Assembly (NCBI GenBank): GCA_903820565.1
Contig: CAIJHZ010000179.1
Location: 1 to 26,666 of the forward strand
Direction of reading: 5' to 3'
Length of the DNA stretch: 26,666 nt
Origin: an uncultured Actinomycetes bacterium
GTDB lineage: Bacteria > Actinomycetota > Actinomycetes > Nanopelagicales > Nanopelagicaceae
Position numbers and translations under genes: made by a program. The notes beneath the pieces are model-generated. The model worked only from the letters and a program-made list of their open reading frames with translations, was not told where the DNA came from and ran no database searches. Shown here piece after piece: positions 16,850-24,166 of this stretch (position 1 is the stretch's first letter; each line of letters opens with the position of its first letter).

Positions 16850-17707
16850 CTGTGCCACAACGAGTACAACTGACAGCAAACTCAAGTAAGTAATTGACCA
16901 CTGGAAAATCTTTCCAGCAACTTTTCCGTACTCAGATGATCCTTCTTTAAGAGCTACTAATTGATTAGCAAAAACTAAACCAAGTGCAACGGTAATAACC
17001 AATGACCAGGTTGGCAATTGTGCCGACCTAATTAAGCAAATTGAAGAAATGATCATCATGATTGTGTGGAACCACATTTGACCAAGCACTCGGTTCTTGG
17101 TTGCGACGACTGGAAGCATCGGCGTTCCTGCTGCTGCGTAATCATCTTTGTATTTAATTGCTAACGCCCAAAAGTGTGGTGGGGTCCAAAAGAAGATTAC
17201 AAAGAAAAATGCCCATGGAGTTATTGATAGAGAATTTTCTACTGCAGCCCAACCAATTAGCACTGGCATGCAACCAGCAGCACCACCCCACACAATATTT
17301 TGTGACGTTCGTTGTTTCAATGCCATTGTGTAGATAACAACATAAAAGGCAATCGCGATGAATGCTAACAATGTTGCAAGCGGTGTCGTATATTTCCAAA
17401 ATAAAATAAGTGAAAGAATTCCAATAAGAGTTGCAAAAATTGCGGCGTTTGATTTTGAGATCAATCCGGTAACAATTGGGCGTTTTGAAGTTCGTGCCAT
17501 TAATTTATCTAGATCGCTTTCGATCACCATGTTAAAGGCATTGGCACTACCCGCTGCTAAAGTTCCAGCCAGAATTGTTACTGCGGTTAACCCAAAATCT
17601 GGTAATCCTTGCGCTGCCAAAACCATAGCGGGCAAAGTAGAAACGAGAAGTAGCTCAACGACCCGTAACTTCATGAGGTCTACGTACCCTCGAATAGTCG
17701 TGCTCAT
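16838..17707 (-). CDS. ctaB: Protoheme IX farnesyltransferase (heme O synthase)
   Basis: Adds farnesyl to heme b to give heme O, the precursor of heme A for aa3-type oxidases. This UbiA-family protein has about eight or nine transmembrane helices. The first prenyl-binding motif reads NMVIESDLDKLM (59-70); the first acidic residue is Glu where Asp is usual, a conservative change. The second conserved region is FFWTPPHFWALAIKYKDDY. Length 289 is normal. No ctaA is adjacent, but ctaE and ctaD lie at the right edge of the window. Confidence 0.95.
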   Translation of the reverse strand: MSTTIRGYVDLMKLRVVELLLVSTLPAMVLAAQGLPDFGLTAVTILAGTLAAGSANAFNMVIESDLDKLMARTSKRPIVTGLISKSNAAIFATLIGILSLILFWKYTTPLATLLAFIAIAFYVVIYTMALKQRTSQNIVWGGAAGCMPVLIGWAAVENSLSITPWAFFFVIFFWTPPHFWALAIKYKDDYAAAGTPMLPVVATKNRVLGQMWFHTIMMIISSICLIRSAQLPTWSLVITVALGLVFANQLVALKEGSSEYGKVAGKIFQWSITYLSLLSVVLVVAQLLS

Positions 17708-17713
17708 CCACCT

Positions 17714-17719
17714 AGGTTA
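17714..17719 (-). promoter_or_regulatory. Predicted ctaB -10 box TAACCT
   Basis: TAACCT is followed by the 6-nt AGGTGG and then the ATG. AGGTGG resembles a Shine-Dalgarno but would abut the start with no spacer, so a leaderless transcript is the simpler reading. The rest of the 96-bp gap to the divergent gene shows no other clear element. Confidence 0.45.
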
Positions 17720-17791
17720 CTCAGCCTTTTAGTTCTCGCTTCACCCTTTTCTCTCAGGATTACAGGTTATCTTTCTCGTAACGAAGGGTCC

Positions 17792-17797
17792 TATAGA
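17792..17797 (+). promoter_or_regulatory. Predicted -10 box TATAGA for the acidic-tail membrane protein
   Basis: TATAGA ends 6 nt before a GTG (17804) and 12 nt before an ATG (17810). AAAGAG (17797-17802) is also well placed for the ATG. Either leaderless GTG initiation or Shine-Dalgarno-led ATG initiation is possible. Confidence 0.45.
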
Positions 17798-17803
17798 AAG
17801 AGT

Positions 17804-18196
17804 GTGGCAATGACAAACAACAAGCCTGAATGGTTTGAAATCGCAGAGAATGATCAACCATCTGCTCCGCGCAAGGCGTCAAAGACCTTGCCTCTTGCTG
17901 CTGTGCTCGCTGCCACTCTCATCATCGGAATTGGGGCGGTTGTTGCGCAAATTCAAGAGGAACCTCCAGCAACTGCAATTGAGACAACCTCAACACAGAC
18001 CGTCGCAGCCAACAGTTCTACTCCGTCAGCTTCGACCGCACCAGTTGCTACTCCTTCTGTTAATCCAACAGCCATCACTACGCCTGGTCTACAAAATCCA
18101 TCTATCGCGCAATTGCCAACAAAGCGCGGTGGCGACGACGAAGGTCGTTCCGGTCATGGAGACGATGAAGGCGATGATGAAGGTGAGGACGACTAA
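17804..18196 (+). CDS. Small single-pass membrane protein with Ser/Thr/Pro-rich linker and acidic tail
   Basis: I do not recognise a family. The protein has a short polar N-terminus (about 1-28), one transmembrane helix (LPLAAVLAATLIIGIGAVVAQI, about 29-50) and a low-complexity Thr/Ser/Pro/Ala linker (about 51-103). It ends in a strongly acidic tail of Asp, Glu and Gly (about 108-130) with one His. N-in, C-out topology is likely from the Arg/Lys residues before the helix. The acidic tail could bind cations or a basic partner, but that is speculation. The start may be GTG at 17804 or ATG at 17810 (128 residues). A secreted beta-propeller follows 30 bp downstream in the same direction and may be functionally linked. 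Confidence 0.75.
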   Translation: MAMTNNKPEWFEIAENDQPSAPRKASKTLPLAAVLAATLIIGIGAVVAQIQEEPPATAIETTSTQTVAANSSTPSASTAPVATPSVNPTAITTPGLQNPSIAQLPTKRGGDDEGRSGHGDDEGDDEGEDD

Positions 18197-18214
18197 CCAG
18201 CACAGTCTGGCTAG

Positions 18215-18220
18215 TACAGT
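18215..18220 (+). promoter_or_regulatory. Predicted -10 box TACAGT for the beta-propeller gene
   Basis: TACAGT (TAnnnT) ends 6 nt before the ATG at 18227, predicting a leaderless transcript. It lies in the 30-bp gap after the acidic-tail protein, so the propeller gene may have its own promoter as well as read-through. Confidence 0.45.
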
Positions 18221-18226
18221 TTGGGA

Positions 18227-19306
18227 ATGCGCAATCGCTTCCTAACTTTAATTCTTATAACTTCGCTCTGTGCAATCGCTGTACCGGCACAGGGCGAAGC
18301 TATTTCAGCAGATACGACCATGAAATTAATCAAAACAATTAATGGTTCTATCTCTCCAAAATCGGTGCGTTCTTCAGGTGATGGATTAGTCAGCGCACAC
18401 AATATGATGTATCGCCACAGCGTCACTGTTTATGATGCAAAAACTTTTGAATTAATTAAAACGATTCCTGACTCAGTTTCATTAAAGAGCTTTGGATACT
18501 CTAAATCATCTTCGAATTTTAAGGGTGCACCTGTTGAGGGTTCATATTCACCAGATGGCAAGTATTTATACGTAACCAATTATGCGATGTACGGACCTGG
18601 ATACAACAAGGAGGGCCATGACACTTGTTCTCCTGCATCTGGATATGACACAAGTTTTGTTTACAGAATTAACCGCAGTACATACGAAATTGATGCGGTC
18701 TATCCCGTTGGATCAGTCCCAAAAGTTGTTGAAGTAACTCCAGACAACAAGTACGTACTTGTCACAAACTGGTGTTCGTATACCTTGACGATAATCTCCG
18801 TTGAGACACAAAAGGTAGTAAAAACAATCAAAATTGGGCGTTATCCCCGAGGAATTGCCGTCTCCAAGGATTCAAAGAAAGCCTACGTTGCCGAAATGGG
18901 CGGTAGCAGAATCCATGTGATTGACCTTCAAGATTTTTCAGTTTCATACATTCCTATCGGCAGCAACCCTCGTGCAATTGTTTTATCACCTGATAATTCA
19001 ATGTTGTATGCAACTATGAATCTCTCTGGTCGCGTTGCATCCTGGGATCTATTTGCAAATAAGGCTGGCAAAACAGTGAAGACAGGAAATGCAGCACGCA
19101 GTTTGGCTATTTCCTCCGATGGGACGGCATTGTTTGTCGTTAACTTTACTAGTGACACAATTTCCAAGGTTCGAACAAGTGATATGAAAGTTTTGCAAAC
19201 TCTAAACGCATGTAATGAGCCAATCGGAATTACCTACGATGGACTAACGGGTAACACTTGGGTTGCGTGTTACAAAGGCCAGATAAAAATTTATTCAAAT
19301 AGTTAA
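18227..19306 (+). CDS. Secreted YVTN/YncE-like beta-propeller protein
   Basis: A signal peptide (MRNRFLTLILITSLCAIAVPAQG) is followed by a series of roughly 40-residue blade repeats: SPDGKYLYVTN, TPDNKYVLVTN, SKDSKKAYVAE, SPDNSMLYATM and SSDGTALFVVN, each followed by a strand such as TISVETQKVVKTI. This is the YVTN-type beta-propeller, probably seven blades. Four cysteines (in HDTCSP, TNWCSY, NACNEP and WVACYKG) could form disulfides outside the cell. Ligand and role are unknown. ATG at 18227 is preferred over an in-frame TTG two codons earlier. Its TAA shares the TTAA palindrome with the stop of the convergent carboxypeptidase gene. Confidence 0.87.
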   Translation: MRNRFLTLILITSLCAIAVPAQGEAISADTTMKLIKTINGSISPKSVRSSGDGLVSAHNMMYRHSVTVYDAKTFELIKTIPDSVSLKSFGYSKSSSNFKGAPVEGSYSPDGKYLYVTNYAMYGPGYNKEGHDTCSPASGYDTSFVYRINRSTYEIDAVYPVGSVPKVVEVTPDNKYVLVTNWCSYTLTIISVETQKVVKTIKIGRYPRGIAVSKDSKKAYVAEMGGSRIHVIDLQDFSVSYIPIGSNPRAIVLSPDNSMLYATMNLSGRVASWDLFANKAGKTVKTGNAARSLAISSDGTALFVVNFTSDTISKVRTSDMKVLQTLNACNEPIGITYDGLTGNTWVACYKGQIKIYSNS

Positions 19307-20469
19307 GGCGCGGGAGATATCTCTGCCGGAATATTAGGAGCTGCAATTCTTCCCAGGACTCTATCAATTGCAGCTCGGGCTTTATTCAACGCTGAGTTTC
19401 CTAATGCAATCTCATCCGCAATTGTCACAAAGACATATTCGCGATCCGTTGATTGAACATAACCCGCAAGTGTTGCTGTTCCGTTGAGTGTGCCTGTTTT
19501 TGCTCGTACTAAACCTACGGCTGATGGCGCCGTGGTGATAAATCTATTCTTTAAAGTTCCTGAAACCCCACCAATCGGTAAGGAATCGTATAAGTGCGCA
19601 AATTTTTCTTCTTTACGAATCTTGTATAAAAGTTCGCCAATTAACTTTGCAGTAACTCTATTTTTCTTTGATAATCCGCTTGCGTCGGCAACAACCAATT
19701 TGCTGTCATCGATTTCAAAATGAGCAAGTAAGGAACGGAAAATTATGTTCACACCTTTGATGTCCAGCGAATATCCAGCTGCTCGCGCTGATAATCGCGC
19801 CAAGCGTTCAGCCAGCAGGTTATCGCTCCACAACATCATCCAGTCGAGAATTTCTATAACCGGAGGTGAGTTTTCCGATACGACTAGTTCACCGTCGGCT
19901 ACAAGAGTTTCTTCATCTGATACCGCCTTGAAGGCTGGTTTGAATCCACGTTTTAACCAAAACGCTTTCAGGTTAGCAACATCTTGGGAATAGAGATTGC
20001 TATAAAGGATCGTGTAATTTTTCAATGATCCACCATTTGCTTTCTTGACGGCGGATAAGGTGTTAAACCCCATGTAAGGCAATGATGCTCTGTTCATTTT
20101 GCGAGCAACGGTGTGATCCAAGCTAATCCAGGGATCAAGTGAGCCACGAATAACAATCGTCTTGTCGGTCGGCACAATACTTATTGTGGTGTTGAATATT
20201 GCTTGCGGATCCAAATATTCAAGCGATACAGATGCAGCCAAAACTTTCATGACAGATGCTGGCTTACGTTGTGAATAAATATTTTTCTCGTAAATAATCT
20301 GTCCTGTTGTTCCATCAATAACAATCATGGCTGGGTTGGACAGGGTCGGTACCTTTAATAGTTCATCAAATGCTGCAGGGATTGATTCAGGCGCTAGAGC
20401 TGCTCCTGCAGGAGCAACCGAAAGTATCAGCGCAAGGCAGATAGCAAATACTCTCTTAAACAAAAACAT
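19303..20469 (-). CDS. dacB: D-alanyl-D-alanine carboxypeptidase/endopeptidase, PBP4 (S13) family
   Basis: Trims peptidoglycan stem peptides outside the membrane. A signal peptide (about 1-24) precedes the penicilloyl-serine transferase motifs: SVMK (72-75, nucleophile Ser72), SDN (215-217) and KTG (324-326). Spacing between SxxK and SDN is long, as expected for S13 enzymes, which carry an inserted domain there. At 388 residues it is shorter than E. coli DacB, as in other actinobacteria. Its start follows the stop of the small membrane protein gene by 11 bp, so the two are probably co-transcribed. Confidence 0.93.
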   Translation of the reverse strand: MFLFKRVFAICLALILSVAPAGAALAPESIPAAFDELLKVPTLSNPAMIVIDGTTGQIIYEKNIYSQRKPASVMKVLAASVSLEYLDPQAIFNTTISIVPTDKTIVIRGSLDPWISLDHTVARKMNRASLPYMGFNTLSAVKKANGGSLKNYTILYSNLYSQDVANLKAFWLKRGFKPAFKAVSDEETLVADGELVVSENSPPVIEILDWMMLWSDNLLAERLARLSARAAGYSLDIKGVNIIFRSLLAHFEIDDSKLVVADASGLSKKNRVTAKLIGELLYKIRKEEKFAHLYDSLPIGGVSGTLKNRFITTAPSAVGLVRAKTGTLNGTATLAGYVQSTDREYVFVTIADEIALGNSALNKARAAIDRVLGRIAAPNIPAEISPAP

Positions 20470-20480
20470 GAGCTACTAAA

Positions 20481-20828
20481 TTATCGAGCAGTTGCGATGA
20501 TTATGTTCAGGATAGTTAGGCCTGTCATGGTTAACCAAACATTCTTGGATAGCTCTGGCTTCTTCACATTTTTATATCCAAGAGCAAGAATCACGATAAG
20601 TACTAATAACTTAATCCCAACCTTTGTGTGGTTGAGAGGCTCATCGGGCTTAACAGAATCATGGAGCCCAACCATCACGATTCCTGCAACAAGTGCCGCT
20701 AGGCCGGCGTGCATGACACCTGGGTTCAACTTACGTGGATTCTTGTTCCATTGAAGAATTAGAAGAGTAAGAATTCCAATTACTGAAAGAATGTGGATTA
20801 GATACACGACCGTGTTGATAGCTGACAT
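20481..20828 (-). CDS. Small four-helix integral membrane protein of unknown function
   Basis: A 115-residue protein with four predicted transmembrane helices (about 5-25, 39-55, 70-86 and 96-112). The loop LQWNKNPRKLNPGVMHAG lies between helices 1 and 2, and VGLHDSVKPDEPLNHTKVGIKL between helices 2 and 3. Similar small membrane proteins are widespread in actinobacteria, without a known role to my knowledge. The two His-containing segments are the most conserved-looking parts. It diverges from the methyltransferase gene and lies just upstream of dacB. Confidence 0.8.
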   Translation of the reverse strand: MSAINTVVYLIHILSVIGILTLLILQWNKNPRKLNPGVMHAGLAALVAGIVMVGLHDSVKPDEPLNHTKVGIKLLVLIVILALGYKNVKKPELSKNVWLTMTGLTILNIIIATAR

Positions 20829-20834
20829 GTATTC

Positions 20835-20844
20835 AGTTTAGAGT
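20835..20844. promoter_or_regulatory. Interlocked divergent -10 boxes
   Basis: On the plus strand TAGAGT (20839-20844) ends 6 nt before the methyltransferase ATG (20851). On the minus strand TAAACT (20840-20835) ends 6 nt before the membrane-protein ATG (20828). The boxes share the two base pairs at 20839-20840. Both fit TAnnnT with leaderless spacing, and the whole divergent region is 22 bp. Confidence 0.55.
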
Positions 20845-20850
20845 GCCTAC

Positions 20851-21498
20851 ATGTCTTCTCCTACTACCCCCGCCAGTATTGGCCCAGGTGAATTTTTCCC
20901 TGTTGTGGGTGTTGGGCCTCATGAAAAACCTTGGCCAGAAGGTGATCATTACGATCCTGAACTATTGCTGAATGGCGATCGCCGCAATGTTTTAGATCAC
21001 TATCGCTATTGGACAGTTGAAGCGATTGTCAAAGACTTGAATACGAAGCGACATAAATTGCAGATCGCCATTGAAAATTGGCAGCATGATTTAAATATCG
21101 GATCAATTGTCCGCACAGCTAACGCATTTAATGTTTCTGGAGTTCATATAGTTGGTAAGCGTGATTGGAACAAGCGTGGGGCGATGGTCACCGATAGGTA
21201 TCTATCAGTGATGCATCATCCAACTATTCAAAATTTTGCTGCTTACTGCAAAGAGCAGAACTTGCCAATTATTGGAATCGACAATGTTCCTGGATCAAAA
21301 CAGTTGGAACCTGCAGTATTGCCTGAAAGTTGTGTCTTGTTGTTTGGTCAAGAGGGTGCAGGAATGTCGGATGAAGGTATTGCCGTGTGTGAAGTTTTGT
21401 ATGAAATCAATCAATACGGTTCGACGAGATCAATGAATGCATCTGCCGCTGGAGCAATCGCCATGTACCACTGGGCATTGCAGCATTTACCACGATGA
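20851..21498 (+). CDS. SpoU-family (TrmH/SPOUT) RNA 2'-O-methyltransferase
   Basis: Methylates a ribose 2'-OH in tRNA or rRNA using S-adenosylmethionine. The three SpoU motifs are present: motif 1 ENWQHDLNIGSIVRTANAF (75-93), motif 2 VLLFGQEGAGMS (162-173) and motif 3 EINQYGSTRSMNASAAGAIAMYHW (185-208), which form the trefoil-knot SAM site. An N-terminal extension of about 65 residues has no L30e-like domain. The exact RNA target cannot be told. It ends in an ATGA overlap with the MFS gene. Confidence 0.92.
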   Translation: MSSPTTPASIGPGEFFPVVGVGPHEKPWPEGDHYDPELLLNGDRRNVLDHYRYWTVEAIVKDLNTKRHKLQIAIENWQHDLNIGSIVRTANAFNVSGVHIVGKRDWNKRGAMVTDRYLSVMHHPTIQNFAAYCKEQNLPIIGIDNVPGSKQLEPAVLPESCVLLFGQEGAGMSDEGIAVCEVLYEINQYGSTRSMNASAAGAIAMYHWALQHLPR

Positions 21499-22655
21499 AA
21501 AAGTGGCTTAGTAGAAATTTAGTTTTGCTAACTTTGGTATCTCTAACGCAAGATGCCGCAAGCGAACTTTTATATCCCCTGCTTCCGATTCTTCTAACAG
21601 GAGTAATTGGCGCTGCACCTTTAGCACTTGGATTGATTGAAGGTTGCGCAGAAGCTGCAGCAGGTTTCACAAAACTATTTGCTGGCAAATCAAGTGATAA
21701 ATATGGTCGTAAACCTTTTGTCATGGCCGGTTACTCACTTGCTGGCGTAGGTAAAGCGTTAGTTGTCATTGCAACAAGTTGGCCTTTGGTCTTTCTTGGC
21801 CGAGTTACCGATCGCATTGGTAAGGGCTTACGCGGAACTCCACGAGATGCACTCATTCATGACTCTGTGCCAAAGGAGCATCTTGGTAAAGCTTTCGGAT
21901 TTCATCGCACCGGAGACAATATTGGGGCTGTAATTGGCCCAGGGTTGGCTTTGATAGGCCTAGCGTTGCTTGACGGAGATGTCCGCGCAGTCGCTAAATG
22001 GGCGATTATTCCAGCCATTGTGTCTGGATTCTTAACGTTTCTCATCAAAGATAAGTTTGTAAAACCAAAGATTGAAGAAAAGATACAGAAGGTAAAGGTT
22101 CCATTACCTTCAACACTAAAGAAAGCAATTGCGATTCTGGTTTTAATTCAATTAACTAATATTCCAGATGCACTTTTGCTATTGCGTTTACACGATATTG
22201 GATTTTCAACTAATGGTGTAGTTCTCTCATACATGTTATTTAGTGCTGTGACAGTTTTGGCTGCTTTCCCTGCGGGATATGTTGCCGACAAGTTATCTCC
22301 GCGAATTGTGTATGCGATTGGTTTACTGGCTTTTGCTGCTGCATACCTAACATTGGGCCTGACTCAAAATCATACAATTGCAATTGTTGCACTTGGGATT
22401 TATGGATTATTTCCAGCACTAACTGATGGTGTTGGTAAGGCATGGATTGCGGGATTAAGTGAAGATCACCATCGTGGACGTGCTCAAGGTGTCTATCAAG
22501 CCTCAATGAACTTTGCAGTTTTAGGTGCAGGAATTTGGGGCGGTGCCTTGTGGAGCAGTGGAGCCACGCAATGGCCACTTGTTGTTGCGGCTATCGGTGG
22601 AGCTATAGGTTCGCTAACTCTTGCAACAATCCATCTACGGCGCGTTCGACCATAG
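21495..22655 (+). CDS. Major facilitator superfamily transporter
   Basis: A 386-residue, 12-helix MFS protein. Motif A appears in the N-half as AGKSSDKYGRKPFV (63-76), and a related AGYVADKLSPR occurs in the C-half. The cytoplasmic stretch RVTDRIGKGLRGTPRDALI (103-121) places it in the subgroup often annotated as resistance or metabolite exporters, but the substrate is unknown. Its ATG overlaps the methyltransferase stop by 4 bp. At the other end it runs 53 bp into the phosphatase gene on the opposite strand. Confidence 0.9.
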   Translation: MKKWLSRNLVLLTLVSLTQDAASELLYPLLPILLTGVIGAAPLALGLIEGCAEAAAGFTKLFAGKSSDKYGRKPFVMAGYSLAGVGKALVVIATSWPLVFLGRVTDRIGKGLRGTPRDALIHDSVPKEHLGKAFGFHRTGDNIGAVIGPGLALIGLALLDGDVRAVAKWAIIPAIVSGFLTFLIKDKFVKPKIEEKIQKVKVPLPSTLKKAIAILVLIQLTNIPDALLLLRLHDIGFSTNGVVLSYMLFSAVTVLAAFPAGYVADKLSPRIVYAIGLLAFAAAYLTLGLTQNHTIAIVALGIYGLFPALTDGVGKAWIAGLSEDHHRGRAQGVYQASMNFAVLGAGIWGGALWSSGATQWPLVVAAIGGAIGSLTLATIHLRRVRP

Positions 22656-23136
22656 CCAGGGTTGCTTCATAAGCTTCATCACTTAGATTGTAAGGATCTG
22701 GAACCTCTAATTTAAAGTAATCGGCAGATGTTGGATCGATGCCCTTCAAATCTGGATCAAAGTTACGTAGATAAAAAACTTTACTGCGCTGTTCTTCAGT
22801 ATCCGCCAATGAAACAACATTGTGATAATTACTCGAATCCATTACAAGAATTAGGTCATGAGTAAAGAAATCATTTACTGTGAATTGCTTAGCTATATGT
22901 TTATGTTCATACCCAGCAGCTTTCCAAATTTTTTGTGATGATGGGTGGGGGCCCTGCCCAACATGCCAAGATCCTGTGCCAGCGCTATCAACAGTGATTA
23001 CCGGGGATTTAGAGCCAAAACTCTTACCTGCCAGGACCGCTGCAGCCATAGGTGAGCGACAAATGTTGCCCAGGCACACCATTGAGATGCTGAGTTGTTC
23101 CTTGCCCTTAAGTGAGGAGATCAAGCTCTGGTTCAT
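22603..23136 (-). CDS. Low-molecular-weight protein tyrosine phosphatase
   Basis: The P-loop CLGNICRSP has nucleophile Cys21 and Arg27 in the CX5R pattern, and the general-acid Asp147 is in VPDPY. The 177-residue length is slightly above the usual 150-165, with about 15 extra residues at the N-terminus. It may dephosphorylate Tyr or act on arsenate; nothing nearby points to arsenic metabolism. It overlaps the TPR gene upstream by 29 bp, so the two are coupled. Its last 53 bp are antisense to the MFS gene. Confidence 0.93.
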   Translation of the reverse strand: MNQSLISSLKGKEQLSISMVCLGNICRSPMAAAVLAGKSFGSKSPVITVDSAGTGSWHVGQGPHPSSQKIWKAAGYEHKHIAKQFTVNDFFTHDLILVMDSSNYHNVVSLADTEEQRSKVFYLRNFDPDLKGIDPTSADYFKLEVPDPYNLSDEAYEATLAMVERAVDGLLQELANL

Positions 23137-24058
23137 CTTCGAGTGCTTCTTGCACCGACTTTAATCGGCGTTCAATTTCATCTGCTTCTTCCCCGCGACC
23201 TTGCATGCGTAATATTTTCGCCACGCGAGATTCGATATCAACAATGAATTCAAAGTCTTTTGGTTCATCTTCACTGACGACTGCTAATACATTTTCCAGC
23301 GTTGCTAGCCCTTCATCATATTTTTCAAGCAAAATTTGTGCTTTACCAAATTCAAATGAAGCAAATGTTTCACGACGATGATCGTGACCAGTTTCAAAAA
23401 CATCAACCGCTTTACGTGCAGTTTCAAGAGCTAGTTCGCCTTCGCCAAGCTCAATCAAGCATGATGCCATTTTTTGATCGCAACGGGCAACATGAATGAC
23501 TTCTTTGTTTCGCTTGAATAGAACTCTGGCTTCTTTGAAAGCTTCGAGAGCTTTTTCATAATTTTTCAATTCGCGTTCGGCACAACCAATTAAGTGCAGA
23601 TCATTTGCTGCACCAATTTCATTGCCATCAACTAAGTGTTCTTGAGCGCACTCATTCATCGTTTCAACAACTTTGTCGAACTGCTTAGATGAGTACCACC
23701 ATTCACCAAGGGTGCAGGCAAGTTCGAGCGCAATAGGAGATTTGTTCTCTCGCAATAACTCAACGGCTTTGCTCATGGCTGTTGCAGCTTCATCCATGCG
23801 TTTTAATTGATTTAAGTTATAACCAATTGCTGAATAAGCCTGTGCTAATCCTTCAGAGGGTGCGGAATCGCCAAGTTGTGAATAAATATCACGTGCAGTT
23901 TCTGCTAATGCAAGAGCCTCGTCATATTGGCCACGTGCATAAATGCGAGCGCTTAATTCGTAGTACGTGCTCGCGCGTTCTTCGCCTTCAACTTCAGGGA
24001 TTCGATCCCACAACATCTCTTCGGTGATGAGTTCTTCCATGCCATCGTCTTCACTCAT
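23108..24058 (-). CDS. Tetratricopeptide-repeat protein
   Basis: Almost the whole protein (about residues 25-300) is made of TPR-like helical pairs, for example ARIYARGQYDEALALAETAR, IGYNLNQLKRMDEAATAMSKA, IGCAERELKNYEKALEAFKEA and GKAQILLEKYDEGLATLENV. There is no signal peptide or membrane helix, so it is cytoplasmic and probably a scaffold or regulator. The N-terminus is very acidic. The start ATG at 24058 is chosen over an in-frame TTG two codons earlier because a TATAAG box lies 8 nt upstream of the ATG. It shares 29 bp with the phosphatase gene, suggesting a joint role. Confidence 0.87.
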   Translation of the reverse strand: MSEDDGMEELITEEMLWDRIPEVEGEERASTYYELSARIYARGQYDEALALAETARDIYSQLGDSAPSEGLAQAYSAIGYNLNQLKRMDEAATAMSKAVELLRENKSPIALELACTLGEWWYSSKQFDKVVETMNECAQEHLVDGNEIGAANDLHLIGCAERELKNYEKALEAFKEARVLFKRNKEVIHVARCDQKMASCLIELGEGELALETARKAVDVFETGHDHRRETFASFEFGKAQILLEKYDEGLATLENVLAVVSEDEPKDFEFIVDIESRVAKILRMQGRGEEADEIERRLKSVQEALEDEPELDLLT

Positions 24059-24066
24059 GCACAAAA

Positions 24067-24072
24067 CTTATA
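24067..24072 (-). promoter_or_regulatory. Predicted -10 box TATAAG for the TPR-phosphatase pair
   Basis: TATAAG ends 8 nt before the ATG at 24058, giving a leader of about 1-2 nt. It stands at one end of the 108-bp divergent gap shared with the NiCoT gene. Confidence 0.45.
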
Positions 24073-24133
24073 CGCAGATCTGGCCAAAAGCCTTTCAAAT
24101 GGACAGCCTTGGGAGCGTGGTTTACCCTTTTAT

Positions 24134-24150
24134 TTGCAAACGATTTGCAT
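24134..24150. promoter_or_regulatory. Nur-box-like operator upstream of the NiCoT gene
   Basis: TTGCAA-N5-TTGCAT matches the Nur box described for Streptomyces (tTGCaa-N5-ttGCAA) at all but the last base. It also contains the perfect inverted repeat TGCAAA-CGA-TTTGCA. Nur is a nickel-sensing Fur-family repressor. The site lies 16 bp before the GTG of a nickel/cobalt permease, where a repressor would block transcription. A related Fur-family protein such as Zur is the main alternative. Confidence 0.7.
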
Positions 24151-24166
24151 CTAGGCGGGGAGAGCC

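Noticed and set aside
22603..23136. Arsenate reductase assignment for the low-molecular-weight phosphatase
   Set aside because: The P-loop and VPDPY motif fit tyrosine phosphatases, and no arsenic transporter or regulator is adjacent.
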